A stretch of 64,000 nucleotides of DNA, from NCBI RefSeq assembly GCF_004353845.1, contig NZ_CP037863.1, forward strand, positions 1-64,000, given 5' to 3'. The notes beneath the pieces are model-generated. The model was not told the origin of the DNA and did no database searches. It saw nothing but the letters and a program-made list of their open reading frames with translations. Position numbers and translations under genes: made by a program. The DNA is from Citrobacter arsenatis. Lineage in GTDB: Bacteria; Pseudomonadota; Gammaproteobacteria; Enterobacterales; Enterobacteriaceae. This document shows positions 26,147-34,561 of the stretch, one piece after another. Each line of letters opens with the position of its first letter. Position 1 is the stretch's first letter.

Positions 26147-26532
26147 CGCCCCCTTAGTCGCTTACCAAAATTATAGTTGAATATATTCGATTTTACAGAT
26201 ATGTTGTTAACTATTTCTGGGCAGCGATTACTGTAATCAGATGTCCACATACGGAGTAAGAATGTGCAGTTCTCCACCTTTCCGCTTTCCAAAAAGCTGA
26301 GGGCAGAGGCATGAATCCGATACAGTTGCTGACATCTTCGGAATGCTAAAGTGGCGAGTTACCTTACTATTAATAGATAAATTGGGATGCTGGCGTTTCA
26401 CTGTTAGGTTATACAGTATTTACGCTCATATGTCGGTCTGAGTGATATCTGGTGGCAGTATGGATTGTCTTTAACTCGTTAAAAAAGGCATGTTATACAT
26501 ATGATTATTCAGATTTGTTTGGTAATGAGAGG

Positions 26533-26625
26533 AACATCTTTTTCTTTGTACCGAGAATTCCTATCGTTCCATTCTAGTCTGGCTGAAGCGACATTTAACG
26601 CGCTATGGCCAGCATAAGTGCAGGC
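26533..26625 (+). pseudogene. Short arsC remnant
   Basis: Contains a frameshifted echo of the arsC start: TTTCTTTGTACCGAGAATTC resembles the P-loop segment and SLAEATFNAL matches SILAEATFNHL of the intact gene at 24928. Only about 30 codons remain. Confidence 0.55.
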
Positions 26626-26763
26626 CCCCAACCGAAAGAATAGGGGGGCTTTGTCCTGCGACAGCAGAGCAATAACATTTAGCGATGTATTAGCAGCAAA
26701 ATGACCACTGGTTCTTGAACTGCTAACCTATGACCGTCTGAAAATGAAGGGTAAAGCGTTGCA

Positions 26764-27098
26764 ATGACGAACACAATGTACAGTGTTCTTTTCTTGTGTT
26801 CTGGTAACTCGGCACAAATCATCTTTGCGGAGGTATTAATGAACCTGCATAGTGACGGCATTTTTCAAGCATTCAGTGCCGGTTCTAATCCGGCCAGTTC
26901 GCCTCACCCCATGACACTCAGCATACTAAAAGGTCAGGGGGCAATACTGATACTTTACAGAGTGTAACATATGCAGGATTTTCAGCATTCGAGTGGTCCG
27001 CGTATTGATTTTATCTTTACATATTGTAGAAAAATGTCAGGCGAGGATTGTCTCGTGTTTCCTGGTGGAGCAATAAATCAAGGGCTCCAACTTTAGTT
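26764..27098 (+). pseudogene. Degenerate second-type arsenate reductase
   Basis: Begins VLFLCSGNSAQIIFAEV, where the catalytic Arg of CxxxxxR is lost (Gln), continues AFSAGSNPASSPHP and then shifts frame. The later segment DFIFTYCRKMSGEDCLVFPGG matches the DFVFTVCDNAAGEVCPVWPG region of ArsC enzymes common in other bacteria. So it is a remnant of a distinct ArsC subtype, not a copy of 24928. Confidence 0.65.
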
Positions 27099-27290
27099 GA
27101 AGGTGATGATAAAGATAATTAATACGCCTTTGTTGGTATCGAATAGAAGATAATTACTCGCATCCGAGTTTTTAATCCTTTCACTTTATAAAATTGATAG
27201 TCTTTCATTACAAAATCAAATTCAACTAATGTGGGACACTGAATCTGAGGGCAGTTATGTATCCAATAGTAAAAATACTAGGAGTGTGTT

Positions 27291-27482
27291 TTGAAAATTA
27301 ATGCAATTGCTCTGATTATATCTACCGTAGTTGGTATTTTATCAACTAGGATATTGTTCACATTCCATGATAATATGTTAGGAAAAACTGCATTATTTGA
27401 TACCGACATGTATGTAATATTGTTAATAGGTGCGCTTATTCAATATTTAGTATACTACTACCTTAAAAAGGTGATCAAATAA
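27291..27482 (+). CDS. Small membrane protein, 63 aa
   Basis: A TTG start with AGGAG 8 nt upstream. Two hydrophobic stretches (IALIISTVVGILSTRILF and VILLIGALIQYLVYYYL) predict two membrane helices. No recognised family. It sits just upstream of the intact phosphatase gene. Confidence 0.45.
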   Translation: MKINAIALIISTVVGILSTRILFTFHDNMLGKTALFDTDMYVILLIGALIQYLVYYYLKKVIK

Positions 27483-27648
27483 CACTCTGTGTAACTATAT
27501 GTTTTTGAGATGTTAAAATTCTATTCTTTGTCTTTTTTCCTTAACTGAAAGGTAAAAGGATTAAATCATATTTAAAGTCAAACAGGTTTGTTTGGAATGT
27601 TTAGCAGGTAAAGAATTCACCAATATTTTTCAGGAGCTAAAAAAGTAA

Positions 27649-28083
27649 ATGAGTAAGCAATATCACGCCCTAATACCTGGGCATATCTACTGCGGTGGTG
27701 TAAATGATATCCAGCAAATGGTAGATGAAGATGGGATCGAAGTGGTGGTTGATTTACGTGCTGAATCGACGGGTTGTGCTGCACATCAACCAGAGGTGCA
27801 ATGGGTGCATATATCATTAAGTGATCATGCTGAAGAGCCTGAGGAGCAACTGTTTCATAAAGCGATTTTTGCTGTAGTAGATGCCTATCAAAAGGGGAAA
27901 AAGGTTGCATTTCATTGTGGTGCAGGCAGGGGGCGAACAGGAACTGTAGCAGCAGGAGTTTTACTGGAATTGAAGATCTGCAAATCTTTACCAGAGGCCG
28001 TAGAACTGGCCAAATCAAAACGTCCAGTATTGAATATTAAACCAATTCAATATGAGGCATTAACTCTCCTCTATCCTGCCTGA
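27649..28083 (+). CDS. Dual-specificity (Cys-based) protein phosphatase, ars-associated
   Basis: A 144-aa protein with the tyrosine-phosphatase signature HCGAGRGRTGT near residue 90 (HCx5R-T/S) and the general-acid region SLSDHAEEP. The fold appears to be of the compact DSP type. A second, decayed copy lies right after arsC at 25452, so it was once part of the arsC module. Cys-based phosphatase folds include eukaryotic arsenate reductases, so reduction of arsenate or control of thiol enzymes are both possible; this is not established. A hairpin follows the gene. Confidence 0.8.
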   Translation: MSKQYHALIPGHIYCGGVNDIQQMVDEDGIEVVVDLRAESTGCAAHQPEVQWVHISLSDHAEEPEEQLFHKAIFAVVDAYQKGKKVAFHCGAGRGRTGTVAAGVLLELKICKSLPEAVELAKSKRPVLNIKPIQYEALTLLYPA

Positions 28084-28138
28084 CTAAATTATGAATCGCT
28101 ACCGAATACTAGGTAATGTGCCAGCCAGGTAAGCACTG

Positions 28139-28168
28139 AGAGCCAGATTAATATTTTAGTCTGGCTCT
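28139..28168. terminator. AGAGCCAGA/TCTGGCTCT hairpin
   Basis: A 9-bp perfect stem with a 12-nt loop between the convergent phosphatase and TorD genes. It may serve both directions; U-runs are short. Confidence 0.55.
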
Positions 28169-28202
28169 ATTTCTGAAAATATCTATGTAGTTACATTTTG
28201 AT

Positions 28203-28784
28203 TCAAGAATCAATCGATAGTAAATAATCAAGTCCTGATAAACACTCCTCCAGACATTCAGCTACAACTTTAATATAAGGATCAGTTTGGCTGCCTAATA
28301 AATGAGTATACCCTTTCAGACCAGGTAAGTGAGCACATATAAATCCCTTTAAAATGCTCCAGGTATCGGGGGTGTTTAAATTTTCATTTGTCAGCACACA
28401 ACTTATAAAAAGCAATTCCACACCAAAATGGTCACCAGGAACATGTTTATGTACCATCGGCAATTTGATGTTAAGCATAGAGGGAGCAAAATTGAATTTT
28501 TGATAGAAGTCTTCTTCTTCTGCTCCCCCATCAAAGCTTGCTGCAGGAAATTGCCAGATGTCTCCATGACGTAAGCCATTACTGAATACATGATTATAGG
28601 GCGGACAAAACAAACCAGATTGTGGGAAGCAGAAATAGTCATAAAACGCCTGCTGACATTCTTTAATCGCAAGGTTTTGCCCTGTACATTGCTTTATCCA
28701 GTCAATAAGCTCTTGTTCAGGGCTTTTGAGTAGTAAGGATCCAGCAATATCACAGGTTCTTCTCAACTCTTCCACTTCACACAT
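28203..28784 (-). CDS. TorD-like molybdoenzyme chaperone
   Basis: A 193-aa all-helical protein with the TorD family layout: an N-terminal CDIAGSLLLKSPEQELIDW helix, a FYDYFCFPQSGLFCPPYNHVF segment and a conserved MVHKHVPGDHFGVELLFIS (the EPxDHxxxEL motif in variant form). TorD proteins bind the Tat leader of the catalytic subunit until the cofactor is inserted. It lies 9 bp downstream of the catalytic gene, the last gene of the operon. Confidence 0.85.
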   Translation of the reverse strand: MCEVEELRRTCDIAGSLLLKSPEQELIDWIKQCTGQNLAIKECQQAFYDYFCFPQSGLFCPPYNHVFSNGLRHGDIWQFPAASFDGGAEEEDFYQKFNFAPSMLNIKLPMVHKHVPGDHFGVELLFISCVLTNENLNTPDTWSILKGFICAHLPGLKGYTHLLGSQTDPYIKVVAECLEECLSGLDYLLSIDS

Positions 28785-28793
28785 ACTTGCCCC

Positions 28794-31700
28794 CTACGCT
28801 TTGATAATTTTAGCTCGTGTATTAAAGAAACTGCTACTGCCACCAATTGGATCCATAAGCGGCATCCCCCATACATCTGGATCCAGTCGCATAATTGGAT
28901 TTAAATTTATCCCCGCAGCCCGGATTTTACTGCCTTTAATTCGCTTCCCACCAATATCAATATCAGTTGCTCCGTAGCCCCAATGGCCATAGCCAACGAT
29001 AAAGCTGATCACTCCGGGTGCAACACCATCTCTGAGCTTTACTTCACAACGCCTGCGCCCTTCAACAGTTTCGACCCATACACTATCACCGGTTTTCAAA
29101 CCAAGAGCTTTCCCATCCTCGGTATTAATTTCAGCCCAGTTTGTCGGCTGTATCTCTCGGATAAAACTGTTGGAAGACAATCGGGACTGGGTCTGAAGTG
29201 CACTTTTTCGGGTCAATATTGTAAAATCCATACCTTTGCCCTGATCGAGCTCATCCACTTTTTTCCCCATCATAGTGAGGGATGGTTGCCAAAGTGCAGT
29301 TCCTGAAAAACGTTCACCGGTAAAACTATTTAGACCCTGAGCAATTTTTTCATTGTACATTCTGATACGGTTATTGAATTGATTTTTCAATTGCGTACCA
29401 TTCCGTCTGGTAGTCACTGGCTCAAAACGACCACCGCGTGACATTAAAAATAGTACTTTTCTCCATTCATCAGACTTAAGGCTACTGGAATATTTCTTCT
29501 GGTAATCTTCAAGACCGGCAATTTTTATATCATCCTCAGTAGCATCTGATACTGGTGTTCCACTATAAGCAACGTTTGCAGTACCTTTCAGATAGTAATC
29601 CTCCATTTTTTCGAGAGGCCATAGAGTTCCATTACTGTCAGGAATAGCATTTTTCCCAAACCCAGCCATGTTTAATTTCGAAGCTATATCAATAAAGAAA
29701 GTCTCAAGACAAAAATGTTGTCCCGCCTGATTCTTTCCAGTCAACGGCTCGATAACGGGATAACGTACAGCAGTCCCCTTGACCATTGTTGCTTCCAGCA
29801 TCGGATGCTGGACATAACGCTCCAGATATGTAATGTCAGGGATAATATAATCTGCATACATGCTGGTATCACTAACGACAATATCACTGGCAATAATTAA
29901 TGGTATTTTTGTTGGGTCACAAATCCCTCGAATAATATCTTCTTTACCCATGCCTGGAGCGCTGTATAAAGGTGTACACATATGCCACAAGAGAATGTCG
30001 GCTGTATACGGATAACCTTCCAGTGCTGAAGGCAAGATATCACTGAAAATATCTTTAGTGAAAGGGAACCACGGCCTTTTAGCTGGGTAGGGGGGTTCGC
30101 CACGAGCAACCTTTGTCTTAAATTCAGTAGAGTCTTCATAACGAAAACCATCTTCACGTGTAATTTTTATACCAAATTGAGCTGGCACCAAAGAAGGAAT
30201 AGCAGTCAGGTCATATACTCCTTTGTCATAAGGGAATCCACCTCCCCCGAGGGAACCACCACCACTCCAGTTCAAATTACCGATTAAGACGTTCAACTGA
30301 TTTATTGCAAAACCTGTATAGTAACCGTTCGGGTGCTGTGCAATTCCACGATAAAACTCTGTGGATGCTTTCCGACCATGTTTAGTGAACTCATCAGCTA
30401 AATTGACAATATCGTCAACGCGAACACCACTGATATCGGCATAATACTCTAGAGAATAATCACTCGCTGATGTCTTTAATAAATGAAATGCTGTAGCAAC
30501 TCCTATACCATTAACATTTCCGCTATAGTCCAGCATTGCTTTAACACATTTTTCCGCTAATTCCGGAATGCCAGAGAGATTAATTACGACACTGTCTTTA
30601 CTGTCCCTCAAGGCAGCTTCACTAGATGTAATAAATTTCCCAAAATTAGGGTGTGTTTCATCGGTAATAATCAGGTAACTGGCATCCGTGAAACAAGTTT
30701 CACCTGCATTTTTGGCAGAAGATTGATTTGGATAACTTAAAAAATCCGTATTATGGCGATTATGTTCTATGATCCAGCTTATCATTCCCATTGCGATAGC
30801 ACCATCTGTGCCTGGTCGCGGAGCAAGCCAGAACATATTTGGGTCATCCGTTATAGTTCGGGGTAATACTGGATCAATAACAGCAATTTTGCAGCCCTTT
30901 GAACGCGCCTCTGCTGAGTATTTCCCTAATGTCTGCATAGGGAAATTAGCTTCTCCAGGCGCGGTTCCCCAATACAAAACAAACTCTGACTCACAAAGAT
31001 CTGCTTTAAAATTATTATGCCCAGTATATACAGCACTCGTAGCAATGTGATGGCTTAATTCGCATATATTGGTGTGTTCGTAATTATTAACAGTGCCAAA
31101 GGATTTCGCGAAGCGCGTCTGAAAATCTTTACGCGTTTTAACAATACGTCCGCTTTGTATAACAAGCTTATTAGATACTCGCCCTAAGTCATGATTGTTA
31201 TCATCAATCCATTCATCACGTTTTTCGTATAATGCCCGGAATCCTTTTATCTCAAGGTTTTGACTAGCCTCATCACCTGTATCAGCGAAAATCTTTCCAC
31301 CATTGACCACTTCATCGATCAGTTTTTCCCACTCAATAGGTACCCATTTATTACTTCCTCTCGGGCCAGAGCGTTTCAGGGGAACTGTCAGTCGATATGG
31401 GTCGTAAGCTGTTTGTAGACCCGCGTTCCCTCGGGCACACAGTGTACCAGGGGTATTGGCTGTGTCCACCACCGGGATATTCATATCCTTATAGTCAATC
31501 AATGTGTTCGGATGATATGGATTACCCTGTAAGCGTTCCAGTTTTCCGGTTTTACGATTCACTTTGGCTCTCAGTCCACACTCTCCATGACACTGAAGAC
31601 ATACAGAATGACGTACCATATAATTGGGATTTATAACATGCTGGCCAGTTTCTTTATCAAGCAACCATTCGGGTTCAGTTGACTGACCATAAAAGGTTGA

Positions 31701-31820
31701 TTTTGCTTGCTCTCCTGCATCTGAGAATGTACCTGCACGGTAAAATACTTTGCCATAAATACTGGCACCAACACCTACACCTAGCGCGGCACAACCTGTA
31801 AGAAAATGACGTCTGTTCAT
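28794..31820 (-). CDS. TtrA-like molybdopterin oxidoreductase catalytic subunit
   Basis: A 1008-aa protein with a Tat leader (MNRRHFLTG). The 4Fe-4S site is Cys74, Cys77, Cys81 and Cys128. The probable molybdenum ligand is Cys253 (HTNICELSHH). The gap of 46 residues before the fourth Cys is longer than the ~27 typical of arsenate respiratory reductase ArrA and closer to the long insertion in TtrA. Shared with TtrA: GNPYHP, HGRKA, ALEGYPY, SRGGRFEP and YGHWGYGATD. The TtrB/TtrC-like partners agree. Substrate may be tetrathionate, but the ars location makes arsenate, selenate or a thioarsenical worth testing. Start overlaps the ttrC-like stop by 4 bp. Confidence 0.85.
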   Translation of the reverse strand: MNRRHFLTGCAALGVGVGASIYGKVFYRAGTFSDAGEQAKSTFYGQSTEPEWLLDKETGQHVINPNYMVRHSVCLQCHGECGLRAKVNRKTGKLERLQGNPYHPNTLIDYKDMNIPVVDTANTPGTLCARGNAGLQTAYDPYRLTVPLKRSGPRGSNKWVPIEWEKLIDEVVNGGKIFADTGDEASQNLEIKGFRALYEKRDEWIDDNNHDLGRVSNKLVIQSGRIVKTRKDFQTRFAKSFGTVNNYEHTNICELSHHIATSAVYTGHNNFKADLCESEFVLYWGTAPGEANFPMQTLGKYSAEARSKGCKIAVIDPVLPRTITDDPNMFWLAPRPGTDGAIAMGMISWIIEHNRHNTDFLSYPNQSSAKNAGETCFTDASYLIITDETHPNFGKFITSSEAALRDSKDSVVINLSGIPELAEKCVKAMLDYSGNVNGIGVATAFHLLKTSASDYSLEYYADISGVRVDDIVNLADEFTKHGRKASTEFYRGIAQHPNGYYTGFAINQLNVLIGNLNWSGGGSLGGGGFPYDKGVYDLTAIPSLVPAQFGIKITREDGFRYEDSTEFKTKVARGEPPYPAKRPWFPFTKDIFSDILPSALEGYPYTADILLWHMCTPLYSAPGMGKEDIIRGICDPTKIPLIIASDIVVSDTSMYADYIIPDITYLERYVQHPMLEATMVKGTAVRYPVIEPLTGKNQAGQHFCLETFFIDIASKLNMAGFGKNAIPDSNGTLWPLEKMEDYYLKGTANVAYSGTPVSDATEDDIKIAGLEDYQKKYSSSLKSDEWRKVLFLMSRGGRFEPVTTRRNGTQLKNQFNNRIRMYNEKIAQGLNSFTGERFSGTALWQPSLTMMGKKVDELDQGKGMDFTILTRKSALQTQSRLSSNSFIREIQPTNWAEINTEDGKALGLKTGDSVWVETVEGRRRCEVKLRDGVAPGVISFIVGYGHWGYGATDIDIGGKRIKGSKIRAAGINLNPIMRLDPDVWGMPLMDPIGGSSSFFNTRAKIIKA

Positions 31821-32824
31821 TTAATTTCTCCTCCTGTCTGTGCCGGATATTTGTGTTGGAAATTCTCATAAAGCAATATGACTAAAGCAAGAATACCTGC
31901 CATAAAAAATATACTACCAACAGAATATAAATATTCTTTTGGTTCGGGGTGATAAGTAAAGACTCCGGCACTGCTACGACTTGTTCCCTGCCCCCCAACC
32001 AACAAAAGAAAACGAATACCCCAGGCAGAGATAGCAGATAGAATAATGATAATTGTGTAGTGGAGTTTATTTTTAGATTTAATTACAGAAATCATAACGC
32101 AAGCTAAAACTAACGCTCCCACAGTAATTATCTGCGTTGCTAAATAGTTAGAATCAAGTAAACCAAAGGAGGCGCTAATAGTTTCTCCCGCAAAGACATG
32201 CCCCCACCAGGTGAATAGCAATAAGATAAACATAGTAATAAGCATCACACCAAGCCCGCAATAAGATGAAATTACTGCCGGTTGTTCATTACTATGTTTA
32301 GAAACTAAACTGTAGGCTATAAATCCAGTATAAAGTCCACTAAGTAACATTAAGACGGCAGACAGTGGTGTATTCCAGAGTACAATACCATGCTCATTAG
32401 TCATGAATATTCCAGAGTACATCCCTAAAAATATCCCAGTTCCTATAAGAAGGATTTTCGTTAATTTATCAACAAAAACAGACAGCTTTAATGGCGTGAG
32501 TTGCAGGATTAGTAGTAGGCAAAACAGGGGTAAAATCAGTACGCCATATTTTATTATTGAACCGTACCAGTGTTCCCAACCATATATAAACCCATAAATT
32601 AACCGGCCGGGTTGTTGTACCTCTGCTAATACATTTAATATACCTCCAAACGCTAATGCAAAAGCCAATGCTACAGGTAAAAGGTTAGTCTTTGACTGAC
32701 TCCCCCAGTTAAGGAAGGACCAGATAACAGCGAGACCTCCTGATGCACCTAACAATAACGAGTAATTAATAAAAAGCAAGCCAAATGGAGATTGATGTGC
32801 AATATTTAAAATGGTCGTCATCAT
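31817..32824 (-). CDS. NrfD/TtrC-like membrane anchor
   Basis: A 335-aa protein with about nine hydrophobic helices, of the NrfD/PsrC family, which takes electrons from quinol and passes them to the iron-sulfur subunit. A WEHWYGSIIKYGVLILPLF segment and a C-terminal YENFQHKYP tail lie outside the helices. It sits between the ferredoxin and catalytic genes, giving the same B-C-A order as Salmonella ttrBCA. The stop overlaps the next start by 4 bp. Confidence 0.85.
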   Translation of the reverse strand: MMTTILNIAHQSPFGLLFINYSLLLGASGGLAVIWSFLNWGSQSKTNLLPVALAFALAFGGILNVLAEVQQPGRLIYGFIYGWEHWYGSIIKYGVLILPLFCLLLILQLTPLKLSVFVDKLTKILLIGTGIFLGMYSGIFMTNEHGIVLWNTPLSAVLMLLSGLYTGFIAYSLVSKHSNEQPAVISSYCGLGVMLITMFILLLFTWWGHVFAGETISASFGLLDSNYLATQIITVGALVLACVMISVIKSKNKLHYTIIIILSAISAWGIRFLLLVGGQGTSRSSAGVFTYHPEPKEYLYSVGSIFFMAGILALVILLYENFQHKYPAQTGGEIK

Positions 32825-32827
32825 GAT

Positions 32828-33598
32828 TTACTCCTGATTTACCCAGGGGAGTTCCTGATCGAAAACATCAGAAAACTCTTTCGTCCAAGTCTTACTTTTT
32901 ATGTCTTCTCCTACAGTCATTTCATTGTTTAACCCAATATAAAATACCTGAGGCTTGTTACCCGTTGCTGGATTCAAAACATTTGTTATATGATCTGAAT
33001 ATAATTTATGCACTTCACTTTCTTTGTCATTCAGATCACCAAAAACCCTTGCTGCACCGACACAAGTTTCGACACAGGCAGGGACGAGGCCCTGTTCTAT
33101 ACGATGCGCGCAAAAGGTACATTTATCAGCTGTTTTGGTTTCAGTATTAATAAAACGAGCATCATAAGGGCAGGCAGTAACACAGGCACCACAGCCCCAA
33201 CAAATATCCTGATTGATAAGAACAATGCCATCATTGCGTTTAAACGTAGCACCTGTTGGACAAACAGGGACACAGCTAGGGTTTTCACAATGGTTACATA
33301 GACGCGGAAGAAACTGTCTTTTGGTTTTTGGATATTGACCAACTTCAATATCGGCGACCCAGGTTCTGAATTGCCCTGGCGGAGCGTGATTCTCGATTTT
33401 GCAACTGACAGTACATGCCTGACAACCTACGCATTTACGCAGATCTATGACCATACACCAGTGCTGTTTTTTTTCAGTAATTCTTGGGGTTGCCTGAGCA
33501 GGAGCTATAACAAGTGCAGCTCCAGTCGCAATGGCTAATGTAGATATAAGTTTCCGTTTTTGGGAATCTTTTGGAGAGTCGTCATCATCGGTATTCAT
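32828..33598 (-). CDS. TtrB-like four-cluster ferredoxin subunit
   Basis: A 256-aa protein with four Cys clusters: CVGCQACTVSC, CNHCENPSCVPVC, CWGCGACVTACP and CTFCAHR...C...C, the standard 16-Cys layout. It closely follows TtrB: MVIDLRKCVGCQACTVSCKIEN, LPRLCNHC, YDARFINTETKTADKCTFC. The N-terminus is odd: acidic MNTDDDDSPKDSQKRK then a hydrophobic stretch ending APAQA, so export could be Sec-like or by piggyback with the Tat subunit. First gene of the operon. Confidence 0.9.
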   Translation of the reverse strand: MNTDDDDSPKDSQKRKLISTLAIATGAALVIAPAQATPRITEKKQHWCMVIDLRKCVGCQACTVSCKIENHAPPGQFRTWVADIEVGQYPKTKRQFLPRLCNHCENPSCVPVCPTGATFKRNDGIVLINQDICWGCGACVTACPYDARFINTETKTADKCTFCAHRIEQGLVPACVETCVGAARVFGDLNDKESEVHKLYSDHITNVLNPATGNKPQVFYIGLNNEMTVGEDIKSKTWTKEFSDVFDQELPWVNQE

Positions 33599-33784
33599 AG
33601 TTACCCTTCAATTTATTGTTTACATAAATATGAATAAAAAGACATAACAAAAGAAAACAGATGTAGTATGGGTGTATGAACTTGTCATTGTTTTGACATT
33701 TATCAATTATATTCGTTTATGCATATGTGTTGTTGATTTTCATCTCCGCAGGAGATATTGTTACCTAAACGAACAGGAGGAATG
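33599..33784. promoter_or_regulatory. Divergent ttr-like/arsR control region with FNR box
   Basis: TTGAC-ATTT-ATCAA at 33693-33706 matches the FNR consensus TTGAT-N4-ATCAA at 9 of 10 bases. On the minus strand a CATACT hexamer (33670-33665) could be the -10 element. That puts the start near 33658 and centres the FNR box at -41.5, the class II activation position. On the plus strand TTGACA (33693-33698) may be the arsR -35 with a weak -10, and an ArsR site is likely near 33711-33735 (TTTATGCATATGTGTTG resembles the R773 operator). Confidence 0.6.
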
Positions 33785-34135
33785 ATGTCGCTTACTTCCC
33801 TACAACTCTTTAAGAATCTGTCTGATGAAACACGTCTGGGTATTGTTCTCATACTCAGAACTATGGGGGAGTTGTGCGTATGTGATCTTTGCACTGCACT
33901 TGATCAATCACAGCCTAAGATCTCCCGGCATCTGGCTATGTTGCGAGAAAGTGGGATTTTGCTTGATAGTAAACACGGTAAATGGGTTCATTACCGGTTG
34001 TCCCCACACATTCCTTCATGGGCTGCACAGATTATTGAGCAGGCCTGGTTAAGCCAACAGGACGATCTTCAGGCCATCGCCCGCAAACTGGCTTCAGTCA
34101 ACTGCACTAACAGCAGTAAGGCTATTTGTATTTAA
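33785..34135 (+). CDS. arsR: ArsR repressor of arsRDABC
   Basis: A 116-aa repressor with the As(III)-binding motif ELCVCDLC in the DNA-binding helix region and a QPKISRHLAMLRESGIL recognition helix. AGGAGG lies 4 nt upstream of the ATG at 33785. It heads the arsRDABC set and is divergent from the ttr-like operon, so both may share As(III)-responsive repression. Confidence 0.93.
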   Translation: MSLTSLQLFKNLSDETRLGIVLILRTMGELCVCDLCTALDQSQPKISRHLAMLRESGILLDSKHGKWVHYRLSPHIPSWAAQIIEQAWLSQQDDLQAIARKLASVNCTNSSKAICI

Positions 34136-34181
34136 AAATTTGCCTGAATATATATGATTTTCCACATATGAGGTATTGAGA

Positions 34182-34544
34182 ATGAAAACGCTAGCGGTAT
34201 TCGACCCGGCAATGTGTTGTAGCACCGGAGTCTGCGGTACTGATGTCGATCAGGCTCTGGTTGATTTTTCCGCGGATGTGCAATGGCTGAAACAACGAGG
34301 TGTTCAGGTAGATCGTTTCAATCTGGCACAGCAACCGATGAGCTTTGTCCAGAACGAGAAAGTTAAAGCATTTATTGAGGCTTCTGGTGCGGAAGGGCTG
34401 CCATTACTGTTACTGGATGGCGAAACAGTGATGGCCGGGCGTTATCCGAAACGGGCTGAACTTGCACGGTGGTTTGGAATTCCGCTGGAGAAAGTAGGAT
34501 TAGCGCCTTCAGGCTGCTGCGGTGGTAATACTTCTTGTTGTTAA
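34182..34544 (+). CDS. arsD: ArsD arsenic metallochaperone
   Basis: A 120-aa protein with the Cys12-Cys13-Cys18 site in PAMCCSTGVCG and C-terminal pairs SGCCGGNTSCC. ArsD hands As(III) to ArsA and is a weak repressor. The ATG at 34182 has GAGG upstream. Confidence 0.93.
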   Translation: MKTLAVFDPAMCCSTGVCGTDVDQALVDFSADVQWLKQRGVQVDRFNLAQQPMSFVQNEKVKAFIEASGAEGLPLLLLDGETVMAGRYPKRAELARWFGIPLEKVGLAPSGCCGGNTSCC

Positions 34545-34561
34545 GTATGTCAGGAGGACAT

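Noticed and set aside
28794..31820. Calling the molybdoenzyme ArrA (arsenate respiration)
   Set aside because: The gap before the fourth Cys is 46 residues rather than about 27, and the B/C subunits and several motifs follow TtrBCA; kept as TtrA-like with open substrate.
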